Of a DNA stretch of 64,000 nt, positions 8,508 through 17,892 are shown one piece after another. Numbering within the stretch: position 1 is the stretch's first letter; each line of letters starts with the position of its first letter. Source of the stretch: Deminuibacter sp966424055 (GTDB taxonomy: Bacteria; Bacteroidota; Bacteroidia; Chitinophagales; Chitinophagaceae); the NCBI GenBank assembly GCA_966424055.1, contig CBJLMB010000015.1, positions 62,001-126,000 on the forward strand. Reading direction: 5' to 3'. The notes below the pieces were generated by a model. It did no database searches. It was not told the origin of the DNA and worked only from the letters and a program-made list of their open reading frames with translations. The position numbers and the translations under genes are program-made.

Positions 8508-9365
8508 CTTCCTTCTACGTTTGGCATACCAGAGGCCGGTGATAACCAGCAGGGTGCCGGCAACGGCGAAATAAGTGATCTTTTCATGCAATACCAGGGC
8601 TGCCATGATATAACCCAATACCGGCGTGGCAAACAACCACATACCCGCTTTTACGGTATCGCGCTGCAACAGGTGCAGCCAAAGACCATACGACACAATA
8701 GATACCGGCACCACCAGCCAGCCAAGCGAGAGATACAAATTGGCATCAGGTATAATAAACACACGATGGCAACAGACCAGTACAACCGGGATAAACAGTA
8801 ACCCACCAATAGTGGTTTGCCAGGTATTCACCACCAGCCGGTGTAAGGTAAGCCCGGTATTGGCATAGTAAATACTGCCGACCGACAGAGAACAGATACC
8901 GGCAATCAATATCAGGATACCTCCCAGCGTGGCATGGCTGTTGTGCAGGCTGGGCAATGCAGCTACTGCCAACCCACAAAAAGCAAGCGCCATACCCGTC
9001 CATTCGCGTGGTTCTATTTTCCGCTTCAGCCAGAAAGCAGAAAGCAGGGTGATCATAAGCGGGTTGGTTGCAGTGAACAGGCTGATCAATCCTGCAGAAA
9101 CCATCCGCACCGCAATAACAAAAGCACCGATATACAGGGTTACATTAAACAGGCCCAGCATAAACAGTTGTTTGAACTGTTTTTTATTGGGCAGTTTATA
9201 CTTGCCCGTCCTGATGATATACACATATATGTTCAGTATGATGCCTACTGATAAAAAGCGCAGACAGGATAACAAAAAGGGATCCGCAGAACGCAGGCCC
9301 AGTTTGGTTGCCACCGTTGCAGATGCCCATAATACAGCAAAGCTAATTCCTTCCACTATCTCCAT
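8505..9365 (-). CDS. EamA/RhaT-family (DMT) inner-membrane transporter
   Basis: 286 residues made almost wholly of hydrophobic helices, about ten, arranged as two EamA repeats (roughly residues 1-135 and 145-282). The second repeat contains WLVVPVSIVSYGLWLHLLQ and the C-terminal helix ends in a basic AKRRRK tail. Relatives export metabolites or amino acids; the substrate cannot be read from sequence. A TAATTTTG sequence at 9391-9398 (complement CAAAATTA), 26 bases upstream of the ATG, fits a Bacteroidota -7 element, but no -33 TTTG is apparent. The stop codon merges with a repeat array. Confidence 0.88.
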   Translation of the reverse strand: MEIVEGISFAVLWASATVATKLGLRSADPFLLSCLRFLSVGIILNIYVYIIRTGKYKLPNKKQFKQLFMLGLFNVTLYIGAFVIAVRMVSAGLISLFTATNPLMITLLSAFWLKRKIEPREWTGMALAFCGLAVAALPSLHNSHATLGGILILIAGICSLSVGSIYYANTGLTLHRLVVNTWQTTIGGLLFIPVVLVCCHRVFIIPDANLYLSLGWLVVPVSIVSYGLWLHLLQRDTVKAGMWLFATPVLGYIMAALVLHEKITYFAVAGTLLVITGLWYAKRRRK

Positions 9366-9469
9366 ACAGCCAGGTTTAACAGGTGTCGCGCAAAATTAAA
9401 CTTTCCCGGCACCCGGCTGCTTTATTTTTTAACCGGGTACGCTATTGCCGTACGGGAGGATAAACAAAA

Positions 9470-9500
9470 AAGTCCTGCACAGTGTAATCGTGCAGGACTT
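9470..9500 (-). terminator. Rho-independent terminator, 11-bp stem
   Basis: AAGTCCTGCAC and GTGCAGGACTT pair perfectly around a 9-base loop. On the minus strand it is followed by a TTTTTTGTTT tract. It lies just after the stop of the phosphodiesterase gene (9527) and closes the sigma-FecR-SusCD locus. Confidence 0.85.
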
Positions 9501-9526
9501 CAGGCATTTTATCTTTTAAAAAACAC

Positions 9527-10783
9527 TCAGCTTTTCTTTGCAGTGGCCGGCAGTACAAACCATTTATTAAGGCTGTTATTGCTACCCTCCAGTACGATCT
9601 TATAAAAAGAAGAAGGCATTTGTGTTACATCGATATCCGCATGCTTTTTATTCATAGGCAGCTCACCCATCAGCCGGTATTCATCGGTACCGCCGGTTTT
9701 TACATTGTTGGTGGGAGCTACCCATATTTTAACAGGACTGTTGTCTTTGGGATCTATGGCTGTCCAGTTAATGTCCAGTTTGTTTTGGAAATAATTTACA
9801 TCCATGCTGATCAAAGAAAGCTTTCCGGTAAATGGAACGCCATCCAGTTCGCGGCCTATTGCTGTTGGTATCCGGATATCCATATAACGGGCGATGGTTG
9901 GGAAAATATCCACTATGCCTGGCCGGATATAATCCGGGTAAGCATTGATGGCCGGGTTATTGGTAATGATCCAGGTGTTGCGCTGGCGTGGCGACTGGCC
10001 GCCATGCCCTTTTCCGTCAGCTTCAGATCTGCCATGGTCGGTGGTGATCACGATCATCCATTCTTCTTTAAATTGCTGCTTCCGGTATTGAATAGCATCC
10101 CATATTTTCCCCATCTGGTTATCCAGCATTTCAATGGCTTTGTAAAACTCGGGCGAATCGCCATGCATATGTCCCATATCATCAGTATACTCCAGGTATA
10201 TCCATGACAGGTCTGGCGCTGTTGCACGGATACCTTTATCCGCATCGCTGATCACCTGCTCATCTATCCTGTGCATAAAATCCCTTTTTTTATCATGTGG
10301 AAAGTGTAGCGTGTCCAGCTCATAGCCATCTGCAGACTGGTCAAGATGGATATTACCTGTTTCAGCTTTCCCCTCTCCGATCAACACTGTGCGGTTATCC
10401 TGCCAGCTGGAATATATGGCGATCTTCTTCTGCGGGTATTGGTCTTTCAGCAGGCGGAAAATAGTGGGATAATGATAATTGGGAGATTGGTTATCATTGT
10501 CCCATACATTGTGTTTATTTGCCCAGGTGCCTGTAAGCAGGCTATTATAGCCTACTGCAGAAATAGTGGGTGTTTCTGAATAAGTACCCTTATCGCCACC
10601 CACATGCGCACGCATATAACGCCCTTCCCTTGCAATAATATCCAGGTGTGGTGTAGCTACTTTTTCTATCACATCGGCAGGGATGCCATCGGCAATAACA
10701 AACACTAATTTTCTTTTGGTTTGTGCATAGACAGCCATAGTCATTAAGCCAAAGCCAAGGATCAAAAAACTGATTTTTTTCAT
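9527..10783 (-). CDS. Exported alkaline phosphatase-superfamily protein (type I phosphodiesterase / nucleotide pyrophosphatase-like)
   Basis: 418 residues with a signal peptide (cleavage near VYAQ). Metal-site marks of the alkaline phosphatase/NPP superfamily are present: Asp in VFVIADGIPADV, the presumed Thr nucleophile in ETPTISAVGYNSLLTG near residue 73, TDDMGHMHGD, and TTDHGRSEADGKGHGG. It should hydrolyse phosphodiesters or phosphomonoesters in the periplasm. It is the last gene after the SusC/SusD pair, so it may remove phosphate from the imported ligand or liberate it at the surface. A C-terminal domain of about 100 residues follows the catalytic part. Confidence 0.88.
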   Translation of the reverse strand: MKKISFLILGFGLMTMAVYAQTKRKLVFVIADGIPADVIEKVATPHLDIIAREGRYMRAHVGGDKGTYSETPTISAVGYNSLLTGTWANKHNVWDNDNQSPNYHYPTIFRLLKDQYPQKKIAIYSSWQDNRTVLIGEGKAETGNIHLDQSADGYELDTLHFPHDKKRDFMHRIDEQVISDADKGIRATAPDLSWIYLEYTDDMGHMHGDSPEFYKAIEMLDNQMGKIWDAIQYRKQQFKEEWMIVITTDHGRSEADGKGHGGQSPRQRNTWIITNNPAINAYPDYIRPGIVDIFPTIARYMDIRIPTAIGRELDGVPFTGKLSLISMDVNYFQNKLDINWTAIDPKDNSPVKIWVAPTNNVKTGGTDEYRLMGELPMNKKHADIDVTQMPSSFYKIVLEGSNNSLNKWFVLPATAKKS

Positions 10784-10874
10784 TCGGTCCTGTTTATTGA
10801 ATTATCTGTGCAGCTGTGCAATATACCTGTACCTGCGTTAAACAAGTATTGTTTCCTCTATTCCGCGCTCAATA

Positions 10875-12371
10875 TTATTCCTGTTTCAGCAACCACATCA
10901 TGCCATTGATATCATCACCACCGGGGTACTGTGCTTTTACTGCTGCATTCACATTATTGCCATTGTTGTTGTATTCATCGGTGGGGTACATCCAGCGCAA
11001 AGGTACTTTCCCGTTGTTCAGGATACCACTGCCGGTTGTTTCAAAAACAGGCACGCCGGTTCTGCGCTGGTTATAGAACGATTCCCATCCCCCGTTCATG
11101 AACAGAGAGATATATTTCTGCGTGGCGATCTGCTTCAGTGCAGTGGCAGGCTGTAGCTGCACAGCGGGCTGAACCAGGTAAGCCTGTATATCGGCATCGG
11201 TATAGCCTGTTCCTTTATAATTAGAAAACTGCAGTGAAGCCTGTATCCCGTTTTTATAATAACTGCCAGCATCACCACTGATCCATCCCCTGGTAACCGC
11301 TTCTGCCAGTATAAACTGCAGCTCGGCATACCCCATTGTCACGGAAGGTTCGTTCACAGGATCGTAGGCATACCTGCGGTTAATGGCAGAAGCCAGTCCG
11401 GCACTCATACGCTGCACATTGGCCGAGAGGTCGGCACTGCCATGTAAACCTGCATATGCATCAAAATTACCTGCCGGCAACCCGGAGGCAGTGGTGGGCA
11501 TTCCATAAACGAACAGGCGCGGGTCTTTCAGGGTCTTCAGCAGGTAAACAAAAGAGCTGTCCAGGTAATAATCTGTTTTCATGCTGTTGTTATTGTAATA
11601 AGGATACCGGTTACCATTGATATCGTAGTACTGCAATGCCGCATTATCATTGTTGGATAAAAACAACGGGTATTGCGCCGGGTTGGAAAAAAGATCGTTG
11701 AACCTTTTCTTCACTTGTAACTGTGTATTCCCTTCTTTTGCAGACAGGCTCATCAGCACGCGCAGGGTATATGAATTGATGAGCTTTTTCCATTTGGTGA
11801 TATCGCCGTTGTAAATAATATCCCCGTTGATCGTGCCTTTGCCGGCAGAGAGTGAATCGCTCGCCAGCTTCAGTTCATCCAGTACGCTCAGGTAAATATC
11901 GGACTGCTTATCGTATACAGGCCTTATAGCCGCGTCTGAAAGATCATCGTTCATCGCACGCATCATTTGCGAATAAGGCACATCACCAAAAGTCTGTGTA
12001 AGCCCGATGATATAATAACAGCGCAGGAATTTACCCAGGTAACGGTAATTGATCTTTCCCAGGCGGGCTGCTTCCTGCTCCATTTTTACTACCTGGCGTA
12101 TGCTCCTGTAAGCGCCAAAATCACTGCGCTGCCAGCCATAATACTGCGTAAGGCTTACGCTTTCTGTATAAACCAGGTAGCGCGAAGCCAGTGCTGCATC
12201 GGGTGCAACAGCGGCAAATGCCGTTTGTTCTATATTGGTTAATTCTAGTGCAGGATCGGCCTGTGTGGGCAGGTTGGGATTTACCTGGTAGTTCTCAAAT
12301 TTCTTGCAGGAGACCAATGCTGTAATGCCTGCTGCCAGAATAATGCTGTATCGGGAAAATAATTGCTTCAT
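10875..12371 (-). CDS. SusD/RagB-like nutrient-binding lipoprotein (SusD-like_2 type)
   Basis: 498 residues with a lipoprotein leader ending ALVSC (Cys22), followed by KKFENYQVNPN, a start typical of the SusD-like_2 group. Family marks include YGDVPYSQM-like TFGDVPYSQMMRA, and near the end ISLFMNGGWESFYNQRRTG. It sits on the outer-membrane surface and pairs with the SusC encoded 52 bases upstream to capture a ligand. The gene is part of the leftward sigma-FecR-SusC-SusD-phosphodiesterase unit. Confidence 0.93.
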   Translation of the reverse strand: MKQLFSRYSIILAAGITALVSCKKFENYQVNPNLPTQADPALELTNIEQTAFAAVAPDAALASRYLVYTESVSLTQYYGWQRSDFGAYRSIRQVVKMEQEAARLGKINYRYLGKFLRCYYIIGLTQTFGDVPYSQMMRAMNDDLSDAAIRPVYDKQSDIYLSVLDELKLASDSLSAGKGTINGDIIYNGDITKWKKLINSYTLRVLMSLSAKEGNTQLQVKKRFNDLFSNPAQYPLFLSNNDNAALQYYDINGNRYPYYNNNSMKTDYYLDSSFVYLLKTLKDPRLFVYGMPTTASGLPAGNFDAYAGLHGSADLSANVQRMSAGLASAINRRYAYDPVNEPSVTMGYAELQFILAEAVTRGWISGDAGSYYKNGIQASLQFSNYKGTGYTDADIQAYLVQPAVQLQPATALKQIATQKYISLFMNGGWESFYNQRRTGVPVFETTGSGILNNGKVPLRWMYPTDEYNNNGNNVNAAVKAQYPGGDDINGMMWLLKQE

Positions 12372-12422
12372 AAAATTCGGTCAGTATGAATAATGGAGGA
12401 TACCTGATCGCTCCGGTGATCG

Positions 12423-15400
12423 TTAAAATTTCAGGTTCAGGTTCACACCTACGCTTCTCAGTGAGGGTGTTTGCAGGTTATCGCTTTCTGAATCAGGATC
12501 TACATTCGGCAGTTTGGCAAACATCAGCAGGTTATTGCCTACAAAAGATATGGAGGCAGCACTGAACGCCCTTGTTCTTTTCAAAAAAGCAGCCGGCAGG
12601 TTGTAGGTAAGCACCAATTCACGCAGCTTCAGATAGGTACCACTGTAAAAGAAATAATTATTGTTCGGTCCATCGCTGGTGGAGGTCATATAAGTTACAT
12701 AATTCACCGGTGTTTGGTTGGCAGCGAACTTGCGTGAATCTGAAATAATATTGCCATGATTATCGTACTGCACACTGCCCGATGTTACCACTACCCCTTT
12801 GCCTAAATAGGTTTTTTGTCCCTGGTAAGCTTCATCCCTGTAGTGGTTGGCAGTGCCAGGTGCGGAGCCACCCCACCACATTTTCTGGTTGGTGGTGGAA
12901 TAGATCAATCCGGCCAAACGGCCATCAACAGAGAAGCTCAGTGCAAACTGTTTATAAGTAAAGCTGTTCTGCCATCCATAAATCCATTTGGGATCGCTAT
13001 AACCGATGGCGCGTGAGTAGGCATCATTTACCGGCAAGCCATTGGCCCCATAGATCACCTGGCCGTCGGGCGCGGTAGCATACATGGATGCAAACTGTTT
13101 ATCATTTCTGTCGCCTACTTTCAGGTTGTTTTTATATCCATCGGTGCTATAAGTGGCCTTGGTCAGCCAAACATGGTTGTTGCTGAAATTAAAACCTGTC
13201 TGCCACTGGAAATGCCTGCTTTTAAAAGGTATAATGCTCAAAACAGCTTCCCAGCCTTTTCTCTTGTATTCATCTGCATTCACCAGCTGGCTGGTATAAC
13301 CACTGGCCTGCGACATATTAATGGTGGCAAAATTGTTGTACTCTTTGTTCTGGAAATAAGTAAGATCGAGGTTAATTCTGTTTTTCAGCAAACCGATCAC
13401 CAGGCCGGCCTCCCATGAACGGGTGGTGGATGGTATCAGGTTGGGTGATATCAGCTGATCGCCCCAGATCAGTGATGGCACATTATTCCATTTGGTACCA
13501 AGCGAATAGGTTTGGATGGAAGCATAGGGATCAACCGCACCATTTTTTTCGATGCTGCCGCTGTTCACCTGCGATACAGAGCCACGCACTTTGAGGAAGG
13601 AAATGGAAGAAGGCAGCTTCAGCGCATCTGACAACACCACGGCTGCAGTGGCCGAGGGATAAAGGAATGAATTATTGCGCACCGGCAGCGTGGATACCCA
13701 GTCGTTGCGGCCGGTAATACCCAGGTAAATAAAGCGGTACAGTTCTACATCCACCATGCCGTACAGACTTTTAATTTGTTTTTCCTGCAGTGTATTCACA
13801 CTGTATAGCGGGTTGGTTGAATTGGTGAGACTGTAAAATCCTGGTATGGTTAATCCGTCTGTCTGTGTGCTCAGTGCTTTATAATTGCTATACTGGTTAG
13901 ATCCGCCGGCCCTTATATTCAAAGAGACATTCCTGCTGAAATCATGTTTATAATTCAGCATAAAATCTGAAGTGATATCGAAATAGCTTTTCTTGGTATA
14001 ATAGAAATTACCGTTGGAGATAGAGCTGTACCCGATATAACTTTTCGGCTCCTGTGTGGTTTGATCTGTTCCATACACATTTACACCAGTACGTATTTTC
14101 GCGCTAAAAGAAGGCGTTATATCATAGTTCAGCGAAAACGAGCCGAATACATTGTCTTTGCGGTATCCCTGCAGGTACTGGTAGGCAACAAAATAGGGAT
14201 TGTTGTACCAGGAATTATTGTAGTTTTTCTGCTGCAGCCCTTCTTTTCCTTTTACCCAGTAATCTTTCAGGTCACGCACATCCACATCGGCGCCTGTCCA
14301 CAATACCAGGTTATACAAAATATTCGTAGGGCCATAGCCTGTTGAAGGATAGTTGTTGGAAAACTCCCTGTTATAGGAAATACGGCCATCTATATTCAGT
14401 TTTTTAGACAGGTTGTAATTGCCCGATACAGAGAAGGAAGCATTGTTCAGGCTGGTATTGGGCATTACACCTTTCTGGTAGATATCGGCAGCAGAAACAC
14501 GGAACGTACCGCTTTCGCCACCCCAGGTAGCGGATAAATTATTGGTAGACAAAATACCCGTCTGGAAGAAATTATGCAGGTTGTTCTTTCCTCTTGAAAC
14601 CCAGGGAAGCGGTACCAGCTTACCGGTAGCGGGGTCAACCAGGCTGTTGTATTGCGTTGTTTCAAAATATCCACTTGGCGTGGAAGGATCTTTCTGATCA
14701 AGCTTAGGCCCCCATAACCAGCCGCCACCTTCCAAACCACCGCCTGAACCATCTACATAAGCATATTTACCATTGTTGCCATCGCCATAGGCGGTTTGTA
14801 CTTTCGGTATGCGCAGGTAACCTGTTTGAAAAAGTGTGGAAGAATTGAATTCAAGGCTCACCCTTCCTTTTTTACCTCTTTTGGTGGTGTACAGGATAGC
14901 CCCGTTTTTACCGATAGACCCGTATAATGCCGCAGCAGAAGTGCCTTTCAACACAGAGATGCTTTCGATATCATCGGCGTTGATCTTAAACGCATCGCCT
15001 TCCAGGTCGGGTACACCGTCTATGACGATCAGGGGTTTTAACCCGCGCAGCGATATAGAGGGTGCCTGGAAAAAATCTGTGGTATTGGCAATGTTCAAGC
15101 CGGCCACTTTACCGGTTAAACCGCTCATAGCTGTGGGGGCTTTTACTTTTTCCATCGTTTCACCGCTCACCTGCTGTACTGCATAACCCAGTGATTTCTT
15201 TTCCTTCTTAATACCAAGCGCAGTTACCACTACATCGGTCAGCACCTGGCTGGTATCGGCTTTGAGCACTATTTCGTACGATCTGCTCTCGGTAACAGGA
15301 AGTATTTTTTCGTGGTAACCCACAAAAGCAAGCGACAGTACATCCCCTTTTCTACCGGCGATAATGAAGCGGCCATCTTCCTGTGTAAGCACACCACCTG

Positions 15401-15863
15401 CTGCAGTATTCCTGTTTTGTACACTTACCCCCTGCAGCGGTTCATGGCGTTCATTCAGCACCAGACCCTGTATTTCGGTTCGCTGTAATGGGGCGGGTTT
15501 TGTTTCGGCTGCATTTTCTTTTACTACAATTGTTTTACCATTCACTGCAAAAGCCACCTGCGCGTTCCTGGCCAGCAGGTTCAATACAGTTTGCAGGTTG
15601 CTGTTCATGGCCTGTACAGATACTTTCCTGTCCAGCAGGGATGTTTCGCCGATACAGACAAAATTGTAATCTGTCTGCATTTCTATGGCGGAAAAAATAT
15701 TTTTCAGGGTTTGCTCACTGGCCCTGATAGAGCAGGCTGCGCGGGCCGTTTCACCGCCTGCATCCTGTGCCCGCAAGGGCGAAAAAAACACACTCAAAAG
15801 CAGCATAGTAATGGCAAATGCATAGCTCAGCCATCTGTAACAATGGGTACAATTTTGTTGCAT
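12423..15863 (-). CDS. SusC/RagA TonB-linked outer-membrane protein with STN domain
   Basis: 1146 residues from the ATG at 15863 (MQQNCTHCYRW); an upstream in-frame ATG at 15926 is possible. After the leader (cleavage near LRAQ) come an STN domain (about 45-115), a carboxypeptidase-D-like beta domain (about 129-210), a plug domain with VVVTALGIKKEKKSLGYA and LRGLKPLIVIDGVP, and a long 22-strand barrel ending in VGVNLNLKF. The STN domain signals to the cytoplasmic-membrane anti-sigma factor, so the FecR and sigma genes directly upstream are its expected partners. The ligand is unknown. Confidence 0.95.
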   Translation of the reverse strand: MQQNCTHCYRWLSYAFAITMLLLSVFFSPLRAQDAGGETARAACSIRASEQTLKNIFSAIEMQTDYNFVCIGETSLLDRKVSVQAMNSNLQTVLNLLARNAQVAFAVNGKTIVVKENAAETKPAPLQRTEIQGLVLNERHEPLQGVSVQNRNTAAGGVLTQEDGRFIIAGRKGDVLSLAFVGYHEKILPVTESRSYEIVLKADTSQVLTDVVVTALGIKKEKKSLGYAVQQVSGETMEKVKAPTAMSGLTGKVAGLNIANTTDFFQAPSISLRGLKPLIVIDGVPDLEGDAFKINADDIESISVLKGTSAAALYGSIGKNGAILYTTKRGKKGRVSLEFNSSTLFQTGYLRIPKVQTAYGDGNNGKYAYVDGSGGGLEGGGWLWGPKLDQKDPSTPSGYFETTQYNSLVDPATGKLVPLPWVSRGKNNLHNFFQTGILSTNNLSATWGGESGTFRVSAADIYQKGVMPNTSLNNASFSVSGNYNLSKKLNIDGRISYNREFSNNYPSTGYGPTNILYNLVLWTGADVDVRDLKDYWVKGKEGLQQKNYNNSWYNNPYFVAYQYLQGYRKDNVFGSFSLNYDITPSFSAKIRTGVNVYGTDQTTQEPKSYIGYSSISNGNFYYTKKSYFDITSDFMLNYKHDFSRNVSLNIRAGGSNQYSNYKALSTQTDGLTIPGFYSLTNSTNPLYSVNTLQEKQIKSLYGMVDVELYRFIYLGITGRNDWVSTLPVRNNSFLYPSATAAVVLSDALKLPSSISFLKVRGSVSQVNSGSIEKNGAVDPYASIQTYSLGTKWNNVPSLIWGDQLISPNLIPSTTRSWEAGLVIGLLKNRINLDLTYFQNKEYNNFATINMSQASGYTSQLVNADEYKRKGWEAVLSIIPFKSRHFQWQTGFNFSNNHVWLTKATYSTDGYKNNLKVGDRNDKQFASMYATAPDGQVIYGANGLPVNDAYSRAIGYSDPKWIYGWQNSFTYKQFALSFSVDGRLAGLIYSTTNQKMWWGGSAPGTANHYRDEAYQGQKTYLGKGVVVTSGSVQYDNHGNIISDSRKFAANQTPVNYVTYMTSTSDGPNNNYFFYSGTYLKLRELVLTYNLPAAFLKRTRAFSAASISFVGNNLLMFAKLPNVDPDSESDNLQTPSLRSVGVNLNLKF

Positions 15864-15962
15864 AAATCTGCGACTGTGGTTTATATGTTGTTGATTGAAA
15901 AACTTGCGTTGTTCAGTACAGGGCATAACACTGCCTGTTCACGCGTAGCATGATTTTTTAAG

Positions 15963-15979
15963 TGATCTTTTTAAGATCA
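15963..15979. terminator. Weak hairpin at the FecR/SusC junction
   Basis: TGATCTT and AAGATCA pair around TTT and overlap the FecR stop codon. On the minus strand a CACTTAAAAAATCATG stretch follows. It could act as a partial terminator that lowers readthrough from FecR into susC, or it may be chance. Confidence 0.3.
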
Positions 15980-17020
15980 GTTTAATTTTTTTGCTGAAAT
16001 AAAAACAGTATCCTGCGAACGCATACTGTACCGGATGCCGGCCAGTTTTATTGTTTCCAATACATTGCCCAATGATTCATTTTTGAATTTGCCCCATATT
16101 TTACAGGCCGCCGCCGCATTATTTTCAAACACCAGTTTTACGCCATATACCGCCTGCAACTGCACTGCCGCCTCAGACAAAGGAATATTGTTGAACACCA
16201 GCTGCCGGCTCATCCAACCGGTAACATTGTCGTTAGCATCAATTTCTTTTATATTGGTTTCTTTGGTCCGCCTGTTATACAACAATTCCATACCTGGCTG
16301 CAACAGGTGTTTAAACTGGCTGGCGCTGTCAGATATGCTCAGCTTCCCCTCTACCAGCGCTATGGATATCCGCTCCTGGTTGTCGAATGCCGATACGGTA
16401 AAAGAAGTTCCCAGTACATCTGCATTCACATCCCCACTTACTACGGTGAAAGGCTGGTGCGCATTCTGGGTTACTTTAAAAAAAGCCTGTCCCTGCAAAT
16501 GCACAACACGGGTGGCCGCATCAAATTTTTCGGGATAGCTTATGCGGCTACCCGGTGCCAGGCAAATAAACGTGCCATCACTCAGTGTGATGGTTGTTTT
16601 TTGGGTAGCAACCATCACCTTATCAGGCGTAGCCGTTGCCGGCGGCACGTCGTTTTTCAGAAAAAACAGCAGGCAGGCTGCAACCATACAGGCGGTTGCG
16701 GCGCTCCAGAGCAATATTTTTTTTGCTTTGTTTTTTGTTCCGGTACTGTTTTGCACAGGCTGCTCCTGCAATGGCATAACCGGTGTTTCAGCAGGCGCCT
16801 GTAATTTCATTTTGAGCGCAGCCAACGCATCAGTGGCTTCGGCGGTATTTCCCGGCACTCTTCCCGACGATAGCCAGATGGTTTTCAACTGCCCGAATAC
16901 AAGGGCGTTTTCTTTTGAGCTTGCAATCCACGCAGCCAGCCACTCATCTTCTTCCGTGGTTGTGTTGAATGATAAATGCCGTGTTATTAAAAGGTATATC
17001 TCTTGTTCGCTCAATGGCAT
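15977..17020 (-). CDS. FecR-family anti-sigma factor with DUF4974 C-terminus
   Basis: 347 residues from the ATG at 17020 (MPLSEQEIYLLITRHL). The N-terminal 80 residues form the cytoplasmic sigma-binding part. A single membrane helix (ILLWSAATACMVAACLLFFL) follows, then a periplasmic FecR domain (VVHLQGQAFFKVTQNAHQPF, VLGTSFTV) and a C-terminal DUF4974/STN-like region (AAVQLQAVYGVKLVFENN). It should hold the neighbouring sigma factor inactive until the SusC STN domain signals. It lies between the sigma gene (107 bases away) and susC. Confidence 0.92.
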   Translation of the reverse strand: MPLSEQEIYLLITRHLSFNTTTEEDEWLAAWIASSKENALVFGQLKTIWLSSGRVPGNTAEATDALAALKMKLQAPAETPVMPLQEQPVQNSTGTKNKAKKILLWSAATACMVAACLLFFLKNDVPPATATPDKVMVATQKTTITLSDGTFICLAPGSRISYPEKFDAATRVVHLQGQAFFKVTQNAHQPFTVVSGDVNADVLGTSFTVSAFDNQERISIALVEGKLSISDSASQFKHLLQPGMELLYNRRTKETNIKEIDANDNVTGWMSRQLVFNNIPLSEAAVQLQAVYGVKLVFENNAAAACKIWGKFKNESLGNVLETIKLAGIRYSMRSQDTVFISAKKLN

Positions 17021-17127
17021 AAGCCGCAATGGTATTTTATAAAAGCTGTATTGTTTGGTATAAGACGAAAAAAGCAAAAGCGATCATGACAGGCGGGGCA
17101 CCCATTAACAATACTTTAACAATTGAT

Positions 17128-17676
17128 TTACCCACAGGAAGTGGCGTATTGTTCTTTCAAAAAACGAAGTGAACGGTACATCTGTGTTTTAACGGAGTTG
17201 ATGGAAAGCTGCAGTACTGTTGCAATTTCTTCATAACTGAGCCCTTCATCGCGGTTCATTTTAAAAATCATTTTTGCCTGGGCCGGCAGCTGTTCTACCA
17301 GCACGGCAATACGCTGGCTGGTTTCTTTATACAGCAACTGTTTATCGGGCAACTCTGTGCTGAGCAGTATTTCTTCCACCTCTTCTTTAAATACCACCGG
17401 CTTTATTTTTTGTTTTCTCAGGTGATCGATCGTTCTATTGCGCACGGCGGTATATAAATAGGCGGTGAGTGAGCCCCTGAGCGTGATCTGGCACCTGTTG
17501 ATCCACAGATGCCCGAAAACCTCGGCAACAATATCTTTTGCCTCATCTTTGATAGCGGGAATGAATGCAGCAGAAAAACTAACCAGGCTTGCATAATGCC
17601 GGAGGAACAATGCCTCGAATGCATGCTCATCGCTGTTCTGTATGGCAGTAAAATATGATTGCTCCCTGGCTGACAT
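17128..17676 (-). CDS. ECF RNA polymerase sigma-70 factor
   Basis: 182 residues from the ATG at 17676 (MSAREQSYFTAIQ); longer readings to 17784 add sequence unlike the family. Region 2 has HAFEALFLRHYASLVSF and AKDIVAEVFGHLW; region 4 has NRDEGLSYEEIATVLQLSINSVKTQMYRSL, the DNA-binding helix-turn-helix. It should direct transcription of the adjacent FecR-SusC-SusD genes when released by FecR. A TACATTTG sequence lies at 17693-17700 (complement strand), about 17 bases before the ATG, and fits a -7 element without a clear -33 box. Confidence 0.93.
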   Translation of the reverse strand: MSAREQSYFTAIQNSDEHAFEALFLRHYASLVSFSAAFIPAIKDEAKDIVAEVFGHLWINRCQITLRGSLTAYLYTAVRNRTIDHLRKQKIKPVVFKEEVEEILLSTELPDKQLLYKETSQRIAVLVEQLPAQAKMIFKMNRDEGLSYEEIATVLQLSINSVKTQMYRSLRFLKEQYATSCG

Positions 17677-17892
17677 GGGCTTCGTTAAAGAACAAATGTA
17701 TAGCCTTATTATTAACAGGGCATTATCAATTCTGTCAAACGTTTGCATGTTGTTTTTTTGGTATATGGAAACAGCAATAAACAAATGGCCTAAGCATTAT
17801 TACCCATTCCGCGGGATCAATATGTTACATGAGGCGCCAAAGCCACAAAGGCTGGGAGGGTTTTCGTGAAGCGTTTAATTTCCTTTTATCCC

